Assembly (NCBI GenBank): GCA_964401355.1 | Contig: CAYNYJ010000004.1 | Coordinates: 7,093 to 71,092 of the forward strand | Source of the DNA: SZUA-152 sp964401355 | GTDB lineage: Bacteria; Pseudomonadota; Gammaproteobacteria; SZUA-152 | DNA length: 64,000 nucleotides | Reading direction: 5' to 3' | Part shown: in pieces, positions 52,236 to 62,100 of the stretch | Position numbering within the stretch: the first letter of the stretch is position 1 | Layout of the letters: each line of letters opens with the position of its first letter | Translations under genes and position numbers: made by a program | Notes under the pieces: generated by a model | Databases searched by the model: none | What the model was told of the DNA's origin: nothing | Seen by the model: only the letters and a program-made list of their open reading frames with translations

Positions 52236-52775
52236 GTGGCTAATAAACAACATCCCTTTGACCTTCTCCAATCGCTGGAGCAGCAAAGTAAAGAACATGC
52301 CAGAGGGCTCCCCCAGCAAATCAAAGCACGCTCACTGTGGAGTGGCATTTGTTTCCGTATTGGCGACATCGCCATGGTTGCACCACTGACCCAAATCAAC
52401 GAAATCTTGCATTACCCTCGCCTCTCTCTGGTACCCGGCACTCTGCCATGGGTAAAAGGACTGGCTAACATTCGCGGCACTTTGCTACCCATTATGGATT
52501 TGCAAAGTTACCTGGGACAAACACCCATTCAGCTCAATGCTAAATCTCGAATATTAGTCATTCAACAAGGCGAGTTGTCCGCCGGATTACTGGTCAACGA
52601 GGTCACCGGGCTACGCCATTTTGACCCGGGCAATCGTGTCACCCGAATTCGAAAAATGGATCCCACGATCAAAGCTCATGTCCGCGGAGCCTTTCAACTA
52701 AAGGATATAACCTGGCATTTATTTGATATGTCAGTACTGACAGATGATCCACACTTTTACAAAGTCGCCGTCTGA
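52236..52775 (+). CDS. pilI: CheW-like adaptor PilI
   Basis: PilI couples the receptor PilJ to the kinase ChpA. The 179-residue protein has a CheW domain from about 40: CFRIGDIAMVAPLTQINEIL, VPGTLPWVKGLANIRGTLLP and the LLVNEVTGLRHFD block. The GTG at 52236 has AAGGAC upstream. The order pilH-pilI-pilJ is the conserved one. Confidence 0.94.
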   Translation: MANKQHPFDLLQSLEQQSKEHARGLPQQIKARSLWSGICFRIGDIAMVAPLTQINEILHYPRLSLVPGTLPWVKGLANIRGTLLPIMDLQSYLGQTPIQLNAKSRILVIQQGELSAGLLVNEVTGLRHFDPGNRVTRIRKMDPTIKAHVRGAFQLKDITWHLFDMSVLTDDPHFYKVAV

Positions 52776-52865
52776 TATTCATGGCCATTCAAAATAAAAA
52801 TGTTATCCGTATAAAAACTTATAAATAAACTGAGTACCAAAACTAGGGGCTAGGAGCCAACCACG

Positions 52866-54887
52866 ATGAAAATAGCATCTCATTCCAAATTTGCCGCAGA
52901 TACCGGTTTACTGACACTGGGCGCCGTGCTTTTGGTTCTACTGGCCTCTTCCGTTGCCGCCTTCTTCTACGTAGGCACCAACGCTGACAATGACAAAGAA
53001 TACATCAACCTTGCCGGTGAACAACGCGTACTTTCTCAGCGCATCGTAAAAAATGCGGTGGAGTCCGCCAGTGCCAACGTAGCGGCGTTTAAATTACTCC
53101 GTCAAACTCGGGATGAATTTGAAAATAACTTGAACCTGTTACGCGATGGTAACCCGGAGAGTGGCACGCCAGCATCACCGGAAGAAGTACAAGTGCTATT
53201 AATGGGCGTTGAAGCGCTATGGAAAGACTTCGGTAAAAATGCCGATGTGGTTCTTCGCGCCGAAGGCACCATCCGTATGCTCAGCGAATTTGTTGGCGCC
53301 ATTAATGAAACTATGCCGGATCTGCTGGCACTTTCCGATGAAGTGGTTAGCCTGATGATTGAATCCGGCGCAAACGCCAGCCAAATTTATATTGCCAGTC
53401 GCCAATTGATGTTAGTACCCCGTATTTCAGTTAACGCCAATAAAGTATTGCAAGGCGGAGTTGGCTCCTCTGCGGCAGCCGAACGTTTTGGTCGTGACGC
53501 CGCGCTGTTTGGCCGGGTACTGAAAGGCATGCTCAAAGGTGATCGGAAAATGAATGTGCGCCGGGTACGTGATCCAGATGCCCGCGACAAGTTGAAGGAG
53601 GTCTCCGAGCACTTCGAAACCGTTCGCGAACTGGTGAGCCGCATTCTTGAACAAACCCCGTCACTGTTTGGCGCGCAAAAAGCCTCCACCAATATGGTGA
53701 AAAAGAGTGAAGCGCTGTTAGAAACCACCACCAGCCTGCAGGATGCCTATACCCAGTTAGATGCCAACCGACTTATTACCACTACTACCGGCAATATGCT
53801 GGGTGCTATGGCGCTGTTAATTCTCATTTGGTTAGGTATTAAAATTCAAACAGACACCCGTAAACGTCTGGCCGAAACAGCTGCCCAAAACAAACAGAAT
53901 CAGGATGCCATCATGACTCTGCTTGATGAAATCGGTGATCTCGCGAATGGTGATCTCACCACCTCAGCTACAGTTACGGAAGACATTACTGGCGCCATCG
54001 CAGATGCCATTAACTACACCATTGACCAACTGAGGCGTCTGGTATCCTCCATCAACGAAGTCACCGTGCAAGTCTCATCTGCGGCCCAGGAAACTCAGGC
54101 AACGGCGATGCACCTGGCCGAAGCCAGTGATCACCAGGCCGAGCAGATCACCGCTGCCTCGGCTGCTGTCAATGAAATGGCAATTTCTATCGACACCGTA
54201 TCCAGTAATGCCACAGAGTCTTCCGCAGTAGCAACCCGTTCCATGGAAATTGCCAAAAAGGGTGCCAGCGCGGTGCAAAATACTATCCGCGGCATGGACA
54301 CCATCCGTGAGCAAATCCAGGAAACCTCCAAACGCATCAAACGCCTGGGTGAAAGTTCGCAGGAAATCGGTGACATGGTAGAACTGATCAATGACATCGC
54401 CGACCAAACCAACATCCTCGCCTTGAACGCCGCCATTCAGGCCGCCATGGCCGGTGAGTCCGGTCGTGGTTTCGCGGTGGTGGCCGACGAGGTGCAGAGA
54501 CTCGCTGAAAAATCCACCGATGCCACCCGTCAGATCGAAGCACTGGTGAAAACCATCCAGTCCGATACCAATGAGGCCGTTGCGTCCATGGAGGCATCGA
54601 CAACCCAGGTAGTGGAGGGGGCCAAATTGGCACTCAACGCCGGTGAAGCACTGGAAGAAATTGAAAGCGTATCGACACACCTGGCTGACCTCACCACCTC
54701 CATTTCTGAATCCGCACAGCAACAAGCCACAGCGGCATCCAGCATTTCGGAAAGTATGAACGTGATCCAGGAAGTCACCACGCAGACATCCGCCGGCACT
54801 AACGAAACATCGGCTTCCATCGGTAATCTGGCGGATTTGTCGAACGAACTGCGTAAATCTGTGGCCGGCTTCAAGCTGCCCGATTAA
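52866..54887 (+). CDS. pilJ: Type IV pilus methyl-accepting chemoreceptor PilJ
   Basis: PilJ senses pilin or surface contact at the membrane. Of 673 residues, helix 1 is at about 17-38, a periplasmic part with two PilJ-type modules follows (first: INLAGEQRVLSQRIVKNAVE), helix 2 is at about 308-328, then a HAMP-like linker, and a cytoplasmic coiled-coil signalling domain. The signalling tip near 505-550 reads DIADQTNILALNAAIQAAMA, the PilJ variant of the usual AAIEAARAGE. Methylatable Glu/Gln pairs are likely in the flanking helices. Confidence 0.96.
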   Translation: MKIASHSKFAADTGLLTLGAVLLVLLASSVAAFFYVGTNADNDKEYINLAGEQRVLSQRIVKNAVESASANVAAFKLLRQTRDEFENNLNLLRDGNPESGTPASPEEVQVLLMGVEALWKDFGKNADVVLRAEGTIRMLSEFVGAINETMPDLLALSDEVVSLMIESGANASQIYIASRQLMLVPRISVNANKVLQGGVGSSAAAERFGRDAALFGRVLKGMLKGDRKMNVRRVRDPDARDKLKEVSEHFETVRELVSRILEQTPSLFGAQKASTNMVKKSEALLETTTSLQDAYTQLDANRLITTTTGNMLGAMALLILIWLGIKIQTDTRKRLAETAAQNKQNQDAIMTLLDEIGDLANGDLTTSATVTEDITGAIADAINYTIDQLRRLVSSINEVTVQVSSAAQETQATAMHLAEASDHQAEQITAASAAVNEMAISIDTVSSNATESSAVATRSMEIAKKGASAVQNTIRGMDTIREQIQETSKRIKRLGESSQEIGDMVELINDIADQTNILALNAAIQAAMAGESGRGFAVVADEVQRLAEKSTDATRQIEALVKTIQSDTNEAVASMEASTTQVVEGAKLALNAGEALEEIESVSTHLADLTTSISESAQQQATAASSISESMNVIQEVTTQTSAGTNETSASIGNLADLSNELRKSVAGFKLPD

Positions 54888-54941
54888 TTGACTGTCACCT
54901 AACCACAGTCATCACCGTTATTACTTACGGTTACGATTTAG

Positions 54942-55829
54942 ATGAAATCGAATATGGAATATCTACCCGGCTACGAGGACATGGTCGTCAAACGACTGCC
55001 GCAAATGGAACCCCAGCAGTTCCAGCAATGGGCTGCCTTGCTTAAAGAGCGGACGGGTATGCGGCTGCCGGATAATCGTATTTCATTTTTGGTCACCAAC
55101 CTTGGTATGCGCATGCGAGAGCTGGGCATCCATGATTACCAAACCTATTACGACTATGTGAACACCGGCCGTGAAGGCATCATTGAATGGGATCAGCTGG
55201 TACATCATCTTACCGTTCACGAGACGCGCTTCCTCAGACAGGAAAGTGTGTTGTCACTGCTACGCAAAAAATTCTTACCCGCCCGTCACTCGCACTGCGA
55301 AGCAACAACACTGACGATCAATATCTGGAGCGTGGGTTGCTCCACCGGCGAAGAACCCTACAGCCTCGCTATGGCTGTTGACGATCACATGCGCACCCTG
55401 GGTTGCCCATATTATCTCGGCGTTACCGCCAGCGACATTAGCCGTAGCACACTAGCACATGGCCAAAAAGGTATTTACAGCCGACAACAAGTCAAAGATA
55501 TCGAAGCGGATTGGCTTAACAACTATTTTGAAATTACTGAAGATGACAGATTTCAGGTACGCGATGAGTTACGAAAACGCGTCTGCTTTAACCACCTAAA
55601 CATACTGGACGTGGGCACAACACCTATTGGCATGATGGATATTGTCATTTGCCAAAACTTGCTGATTTATTTTGATAAGGAGCAACGTATTCAAATTGCC
55701 AATACCTTAACCGACCATTTACAACCCGGCGGTTTATTAATTCTCGGTGTCGGCGAGCTGCTCAGTTGGAAGCACCCGAAACTAAAACGTTACCCCTACG
55801 AAAACACCCTGGCTTTTCAACATCAGTAA
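54942..55829 (+). CDS. pilK: CheR-type chemoreceptor methyltransferase PilK
   Basis: PilK methylates glutamates of PilJ using SAM. The N-terminal helical domain (about 1-85) precedes the SAM domain. Signatures are VHETRFLRQESVL, WSVGCSTGEEPYSLAMAV (SAM loop), TASDISRSTLAHGQKGIYS and DIVICQNLLIYFDKEQR. Length is 295 residues. It lies between pilJ and chpA as in P. aeruginosa. Confidence 0.95.
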   Translation: MKSNMEYLPGYEDMVVKRLPQMEPQQFQQWAALLKERTGMRLPDNRISFLVTNLGMRMRELGIHDYQTYYDYVNTGREGIIEWDQLVHHLTVHETRFLRQESVLSLLRKKFLPARHSHCEATTLTINIWSVGCSTGEEPYSLAMAVDDHMRTLGCPYYLGVTASDISRSTLAHGQKGIYSRQQVKDIEADWLNNYFEITEDDRFQVRDELRKRVCFNHLNILDVGTTPIGMMDIVICQNLLIYFDKEQRIQIANTLTDHLQPGGLLILGVGELLSWKHPKLKRYPYENTLAFQHQ

Positions 55830-55890
55830 TTAGTGAATTAACCATGCACTCACTACAGCAAAACATAACTCACAGGCACACCAGATAATT

Positions 55891-58800
55891 ATGAGTGAAC
55901 AACTCGATTACACCACGCTGTCGTGGGTTAAAGATGAAATCCAGGAAAGTCTGAATCAGACACACCAGGCATTGGAAGCTTTCGTCGAAGACCCCACCGA
56001 CACCACACAAATCAGGTTCTGCGCGACCTATCTGCACCAGATTTATGGCACCCTGCAAATGGTGGAGATCTACGGTGCCGCGTTACTTGCCGAAGAAATG
56101 GAAAAGGTCGCCAACGCCCTGCTGAACAACCAGATCACACAAAAAGATGATGCCTTCGATGTCTTGTTTCGCGCCACCTTGCAACTACCCAATTATCTGG
56201 AAAGCCTGGAACGCGGGCAACCCGATATGCCCGTGGTACTGACACCGCTGCTCAATGATATGCGCGCCGCGCGTGGCGAACCCCTGCTCAGCGAAAGTGC
56301 GTTCTTCACTCCGAACCTGCAAGTGCCGCCCCCGGAAAAACATTTAGCGGCTGATAAAAAATATCCGGAGATGCAAGGCTACGCTCGCAAGTTACGACCC
56401 ATTTATCAGATTTCTCTACTCGGTGTTCTGCGCGATAAAAACAATGCTAGCAGCCTGAAAAAAATGGCTGCGGTATTACGTGAATTGCAAAATGCCTCCA
56501 CGGACGATAACAATCAACGGCTGTGGTGGGTTGCCGGAGGCATCGTCGAGTCGCTCATAGATGAGGGCCTGGATAAAAGCACCGCGCTGAAAATGCTCTT
56601 CGGCAAAATTGATCGTGAAATTAAACGCGTCATCGATGGCGGCGAATCTACGATTGCCGAGAACCCACCCTTAGACCTGCTTAAAAACTGCCTCTACTAT
56701 ACTGGCACATCGACATCCAGCGGACCCCGCGTCAGCGCCTTGAAACAGGCCTTTAATCTTGCCCAGTTATTGCCGTATGCCGGTGCGCTGGAGCAAGCAA
56801 CCGACGACCTCATGAGTTCCACTGCCGACCTCATGGGCACGGTCTCCATCGTCATCAAAGAGGATTTGCTGCAAGTCAAAGACCAGCTGGATATTTTTGT
56901 ACGAAGCACCGAACGCAATGTTAGCGATCTCTTACCTTTAGCAGACATACTCAGTCGCACCGCCGACACTCTGGCAATGCTCGGCCTGGGTGAGTTGCGT
57001 AAAGTCATACAAGGCCAGGCGACCCAACTCAAGCAACTGGTTGAGTCTGGAGAAAACCCTGCCGATGACGCATTGATGGAAACCGCCAGTGCATTGCTAT
57101 ACGTCGAGTCGTCACTCGACAATTTTCAAACACCACATCGCACGCATAACGTAGATGGAGCCCCGGATCTCTCGATACATGAAGACGATGATTCCGCTCT
57201 GCTGTTACCACTCAGCGAGCAGACTCAAATCGCGAACCTGGTCATCAAAGAGGCCAAACAGGTACTGGCCGATGTCAAAGAAGGATTTAATACCTTTGCT
57301 GTCGAACCGAATCAATTTGAAGCCATCCTTGATGCGCCCGCCAAGCTGGCCCAGATTCAGGGTGCGCTTGCCGTAATGAATCTGAATCGTGCCGCCAAAT
57401 TGTTAGGTGCGGCCAATGCCTACATTCGTGAAGATGTCATCGCGGCTCACAAAAACCCCACGCCTGACCAATTGGATACCCTGGCCGACGCGATCACCAG
57501 TATTGAATTTTATCTCGAAGCCATTGAGGAGGGTCGCGGACAGCCCGAAGGCGTCTTGGCCGTTGCTGAAATTAGTGTTGAGCAACTTGGCCATCCCGTG
57601 GATTCTGTTTCTGACATCATCAACGTTGTATCAGAAACGCTTGCCGAAACTGAAGCCAGCCCTGACACACCCGAAACTATCGCGTCGCCAACGGAAGTCT
57701 TCCCCGCTCAGGATGTGGGTTCGCTATCCGAAACAAAGGATCTCAGCACAACTGAAATATCCAATGCGGCTGAGCTTGCTTCAGGGCCGGAACAATACCA
57801 GGAAGAAAATATCGACGAAGAAATCCTCGAAATTTTTGTCGAAGAAGCCGATGAAGTCCTGGTCACCATGACCGATTGTTTGCATGCCTGGCGTGCAAAC
57901 AATGAAGACCTGAAACCACTGGAATCCCTGCGCCGTTCCTATCACACCATTAAGGGCAGCGGCCGACTTGCCGGCGCGATGGTGATGGGTGATTTTGCCT
58001 GGGCAATAGAGAATCTGCTCAATCGGGTCATGGACAATAAAATTGGCCCGAGCCTGGCCATGTTCACACTGTTGGACAACGCCGAAAATGTGGTTCGGGG
58101 TCTGCTGGCTCACCTGAAAAATGAAACCACGATCCGCCCCCCCGTAAAAACCCTGATCAACCAGGCCGAGGCCATGGCAAATGGCACGAAATTCAGTGCC
58201 AGTGAAATTACCTCAGCGACTCCCGCATCTGAATCAGAAACGGCTGAAACACTTACGCTTGATAACCCAATGCCTGACGACGATTCTTTATTAGCTAAGG
58301 ACTCCTTGTTGGCTGAGGACTCTCTACTAACTGAAGACTCTCTACTAACTGAAGACTCTTTATTGGTTGAGGACTCTCTACTAACTGAAGACTCTTTATT
58401 AGCTGAGGACTCCTTGTTGGCTGAGGACTCTTTATTGGCTGAAGACTCCCTATTCGAAGAGGTTTCCCAACGGGATGAAGACTCCCCGTTGGTCGAACAG
58501 GCAATCGATGAACTGGAAGCCATTTCTCTGGAACTCAGCGCCGACGACGAACCAGCAACCGACGCCACAGGCCACGATCAAAAGACATCACAATACGAAC
58601 CTGCGCTTATTGAGGTCTTCCGTAAGGAGGCCGCAACTCATATTGCTACCGTTCGCGAGTTTCTGCTCAATGCCAACGGTGAAGCGACCACCGTAGACGA
58701 CGAATTACATCGTGCTTTTCATACGTTGCACGGCAGTGCACGCATGGCAAACGTCGCCTCCATATCTGAGCTCAGCGAAGCCACCGATCGCCTGATACGG

Positions 58801-61800
58801 GCAATGCATGAACGCGCCATGGCTGTCGACAATGATGGTCAATCGTTACTCTACCAAATCGCCGATGCCATCAAATCCCTGATTACCCATTTTGATACCG
58901 ACAATTTTGTTCCCGCAGACAATTCGGCGCTACTGACCCAAATTGCTGAATTGCACGAGAGTGCGCTCTCCACGCCATTACCAACAGATTCCACCCCCGC
59001 TTCTTCGGCAGCCGCAAAGGACAGTGTGCCCATTGAAGAAGATGCCGAGCTGATCACGATTTTTGTCGATGAAGCTGGTGAAATTTTGCGCAGCACCGAC
59101 ACCTTGATGCAACAATGGCTTACCGCCGATGAAGCTGACCTGAGCGCCATTACCGAATTACAGCGTACCTTGCATACCCTGAAAGGCGGCGCACGCCTGG
59201 CCAACTTTGCGGCGATTGGCGACCTTACGCATGAATTGGAATCCCTCCTTGAGCATGTCGTTGAAGGCCGGTACACCGCGACTGAACCACTTCCGTCCGT
59301 CATTCAACAGGGGCTGGACTGGTTAACCGATGCCATCCGTCAGGTGCGAAACGGCACACCGGTCAACACCGCCGATACATTATTGTCACAATTTAATGAC
59401 CTGGCATCCAGCAATGCCATGCCTGACGTCACCGATCAACTCCCTTCTGAGCTTATCAATTCCGCCGTCGATGACCTTATTCCAACGGACGATCTGCTGC
59501 TGGATTCACTGACTGAAGACACCACAGAAAAACCGCTCGAAGAGTTTGAAGAAATTGCCGAAAACACGCTTGACGACATTCTTGAAGACGCTCTTGACGA
59601 ACAAGAAAATCCCGATACCTTCAGCGCCGAAACGGACACCGCCAGCACCGCGCTTGATGTCGATTATGATCCCGATTTGCTGGAAATCTTTCTCGAAGAA
59701 GCTGAAGAAATACAAGAAAATTCTGACCACACACTACAACAGTGGGCGACACAAAACGATAATCTCGACCACGTCACCGAATTACAACGCTTGTTACACA
59801 CCCTGAAGGGTGGTGCACGCATGGCCAATGTCCCGGCCGTAGGTGATTTGGCTCACGCCATGGAATCATTGCTTGAGCGCATTACCGAAAAATATCTTGT
59901 CACAACGCCCGAGCATATCAGCCTCATACAAACCTGCCACGACTGGCTGATTGGCGCTCTGGAACAGGCACAAAAACTACAGCCCACCACGGTGCCTGCA
60001 GACCTGATGGCTCAACTGGAAGCCGCCATTAAAGGCGAAGAATACAGCTCCTCTGCCGCAACCATTACGGCGCCCAAAACACCCAGCGGAGAGATGGCTG
60101 TCCCAGCCAAACCGCATGCCAGTGACAACTTACCCGATACAGCCACTCTCGACGACGCGGATGCAGGCGAGATGGAAGAGCTGACAACGGCATACACCTT
60201 TGATACTCCTGAGGTTATTAAAACGGCCAAAAAAACGTCCTCGGCAGACGCCGATGAGCAGGTTCGTGTGCGTGCGGATTTACTCAATAATCTGGTCAAC
60301 TTCTCGGGCGAGATCAATATCTATAATTCACGCATTGCACAACAATTGAGCGCAACCCGCTTTAACCTGGCGGAACTGGATCAAACGGTTCAACGCTTGC
60401 GCGAGCAACTTCGCAAGTTTGAAATCGAAACTGAAACCCAAATCATGTATCGTCATGAAACCACCTCGACGGACACTGAAGACTTCGACCCACTGGAACT
60501 GGATCGCTTCTCCACGATGCAACAAATCTCTCGTGGCATGGTAGAGAGTCTGGGCGATCTGACCAGCATTGAGGCATTACTGGAAAACCTTTCCGGTGAA
60601 ACCGACGTACTGCTGCTACAACAACAACGTGTCACCAGCGAATTACAAGAAGGTCTGATGCGCACCCGCATGGTCGCGTTCTCCAGCATTTTGCCCCGCC
60701 TGCGTCGCATCATGCGTCAAACCTGTAAAGAGATTGGAAAAGAAGCCGATCTGCTGGTCACCGGTGGCGAGGGAGAACTTGATCGTAGTCAGCTCAATCG
60801 CATCATCCCTGCACTGGAACATATTTTACGCAACGCCATTGGCCACGGGCTGGAGATGCCCAAAGATCGCGAAAAGGCCGGCAAGCCCGTCAGCGGCAAT
60901 GTCCATATCGTCTTCTCCCACGAAGGCTCGGAAGTAGTGCTCTCCATCTCGGATGATGGTGCGGGCATCAATATTGATGCCCTGCGCAAAAAAGCCATTG
61001 AAAAAAGTCACATGTTGGCGGACGCCGATCTCTCCGATACTGAAATCATCGAATTCATCCTTAAATCCGGTTTCAGCACCGCCGATAAAGTCACCCAGAT
61101 TTCGGGTCGTGGGGTCGGCATGGACGTAGTCAACACCGAGGTAAAACAACTCGGCGGCACTCTACACATTGACTCCAGACCGGGTAAAGGCAGCACCTTC
61201 ACTCTCCGGTTACCATTAACGGTGCTGGTTAACCAGGCACTAATGGTACAAGTTGCCGATGCAACCTATGCCATTCAGCTACCCAATATTGAACACGTGG
61301 TTCGTGTTGGTGGCGCTGACCTTGAGCCCCTGGTTCGTGCTGAAAAAACGCATTTTGATTATGCCGGTACTCAATACCAGTACCTTAACCTTGGCACCAT
61401 TCTGCACGGTACCCCGCCGGTGATGCCACCGGGGCGACAACATGTACCACTGATGCTGATACGCAGCGCCGAACATCGCATCGCACTGCACGTTGATCAC
61501 TTAATGGGTCGACAGGAAATTGTCATCAAGTCTGTTGGCCCCCAGCTCAGTAGCGTAGGCGTACTGAGTGGCGCCACCATTTTACCCGATGGCGAAGTCG
61601 CGTTAATATTGGACGTGGGTAATTTGGTGCGTTCTGCGGTGGCACAAATACATGGCAATGCTGAACCATTACTACCCAGCATAGACGCAGCGGCAGCCGC
61701 AGAAATAAAGATGCCAACCGTCATGATCGTCGATGATTCCATCACCGTGCGCAAGGTGACCGAACGTTTGCTGAAGCGCTACGAATACAACATTATTACT

Positions 61801-62085
61801 GCCAAGGATGGTGTCGATGCCCTCACCGTGATGCTCGAACAAATTCCCGACATCATGTTGCTAGACGTTGAAATGCCACGTATGGATGGTTATGAACTTG
61901 CCACCACCATGCGCAATGACGCGCGCCTTAAAACCGTGCCCATCATCATGATCACTTCGCGCACCGGGGACAAACACCGCCAGCGAGCGTTGAAGATCGG
62001 CGTCAATATGTACATGGGCAAGCCCTATCAGGAACAAGAATTAATCGATAATGTTCGCATTCTGACGGGTGCTGAACAGAGTTAG
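55891..62085 (+). CDS. chpA: Hybrid chemotaxis histidine kinase ChpA
   Basis: ChpA is the giant CheA-like kinase controlling PilG and PilH. The 2064-residue chain has an N-terminal Xpt-like module (H49 in YLHQIYGTLQMVE), a further degenerate N-terminal region, then four clear Hpt sites: H685 (YHTIKGSGR), H944 (FHTLHGSAR), H1095 (LHTLKGGAR) and H1303 (LHTLKGGAR). A dimerisation segment at about 1457 leads into the HATPase (N-box HILRNAIGHGLEMP, G1 SDDGAGIN, G2 GRGVGMDVV), a CheW-like domain at about 1765-1925 and a receiver at about 1941-2060 with D1992. A DSLLxE hexapeptide repeat at 798-857 links Hpt sites. It has fewer Hpt modules than P. aeruginosa ChpA. Confidence 0.96.
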   Translation: MSEQLDYTTLSWVKDEIQESLNQTHQALEAFVEDPTDTTQIRFCATYLHQIYGTLQMVEIYGAALLAEEMEKVANALLNNQITQKDDAFDVLFRATLQLPNYLESLERGQPDMPVVLTPLLNDMRAARGEPLLSESAFFTPNLQVPPPEKHLAADKKYPEMQGYARKLRPIYQISLLGVLRDKNNASSLKKMAAVLRELQNASTDDNNQRLWWVAGGIVESLIDEGLDKSTALKMLFGKIDREIKRVIDGGESTIAENPPLDLLKNCLYYTGTSTSSGPRVSALKQAFNLAQLLPYAGALEQATDDLMSSTADLMGTVSIVIKEDLLQVKDQLDIFVRSTERNVSDLLPLADILSRTADTLAMLGLGELRKVIQGQATQLKQLVESGENPADDALMETASALLYVESSLDNFQTPHRTHNVDGAPDLSIHEDDDSALLLPLSEQTQIANLVIKEAKQVLADVKEGFNTFAVEPNQFEAILDAPAKLAQIQGALAVMNLNRAAKLLGAANAYIREDVIAAHKNPTPDQLDTLADAITSIEFYLEAIEEGRGQPEGVLAVAEISVEQLGHPVDSVSDIINVVSETLAETEASPDTPETIASPTEVFPAQDVGSLSETKDLSTTEISNAAELASGPEQYQEENIDEEILEIFVEEADEVLVTMTDCLHAWRANNEDLKPLESLRRSYHTIKGSGRLAGAMVMGDFAWAIENLLNRVMDNKIGPSLAMFTLLDNAENVVRGLLAHLKNETTIRPPVKTLINQAEAMANGTKFSASEITSATPASESETAETLTLDNPMPDDDSLLAKDSLLAEDSLLTEDSLLTEDSLLVEDSLLTEDSLLAEDSLLAEDSLLAEDSLFEEVSQRDEDSPLVEQAIDELEAISLELSADDEPATDATGHDQKTSQYEPALIEVFRKEAATHIATVREFLLNANGEATTVDDELHRAFHTLHGSARMANVASISELSEATDRLIRAMHERAMAVDNDGQSLLYQIADAIKSLITHFDTDNFVPADNSALLTQIAELHESALSTPLPTDSTPASSAAAKDSVPIEEDAELITIFVDEAGEILRSTDTLMQQWLTADEADLSAITELQRTLHTLKGGARLANFAAIGDLTHELESLLEHVVEGRYTATEPLPSVIQQGLDWLTDAIRQVRNGTPVNTADTLLSQFNDLASSNAMPDVTDQLPSELINSAVDDLIPTDDLLLDSLTEDTTEKPLEEFEEIAENTLDDILEDALDEQENPDTFSAETDTASTALDVDYDPDLLEIFLEEAEEIQENSDHTLQQWATQNDNLDHVTELQRLLHTLKGGARMANVPAVGDLAHAMESLLERITEKYLVTTPEHISLIQTCHDWLIGALEQAQKLQPTTVPADLMAQLEAAIKGEEYSSSAATITAPKTPSGEMAVPAKPHASDNLPDTATLDDADAGEMEELTTAYTFDTPEVIKTAKKTSSADADEQVRVRADLLNNLVNFSGEINIYNSRIAQQLSATRFNLAELDQTVQRLREQLRKFEIETETQIMYRHETTSTDTEDFDPLELDRFSTMQQISRGMVESLGDLTSIEALLENLSGETDVLLLQQQRVTSELQEGLMRTRMVAFSSILPRLRRIMRQTCKEIGKEADLLVTGGEGELDRSQLNRIIPALEHILRNAIGHGLEMPKDREKAGKPVSGNVHIVFSHEGSEVVLSISDDGAGINIDALRKKAIEKSHMLADADLSDTEIIEFILKSGFSTADKVTQISGRGVGMDVVNTEVKQLGGTLHIDSRPGKGSTFTLRLPLTVLVNQALMVQVADATYAIQLPNIEHVVRVGGADLEPLVRAEKTHFDYAGTQYQYLNLGTILHGTPPVMPPGRQHVPLMLIRSAEHRIALHVDHLMGRQEIVIKSVGPQLSSVGVLSGATILPDGEVALILDVGNLVRSAVAQIHGNAEPLLPSIDAAAAAEIKMPTVMIVDDSITVRKVTERLLKRYEYNIITAKDGVDALTVMLEQIPDIMLLDVEMPRMDGYELATTMRNDARLKTVPIIMITSRTGDKHRQRALKIGVNMYMGKPYQEQELIDNVRILTGAEQS
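58282..58461 (+). repeat. 18-bp minisatellite in chpA (ten DSLLxE units)
   Basis: Ten consecutive 18-bp units encode the hexapeptide D-S-L-L-(A/T/V)-(E/K), the last unit degenerate (DSLFEE). Units differ at synonymous sites (for example TCTTTATTA versus TCCTTGTTG), so several subunits are older than the latest copies. The unit length keeps the frame, so copy number can vary without inactivating the kinase. Confidence 0.95.
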
Positions 62086-62100
62086 AGAGGCTCTGTTTTT

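Noticed and set aside
58282..58461. CRISPR-like repeat array
   Set aside because: Units are contiguous 18-bp coding repeats without spacers, within chpA.
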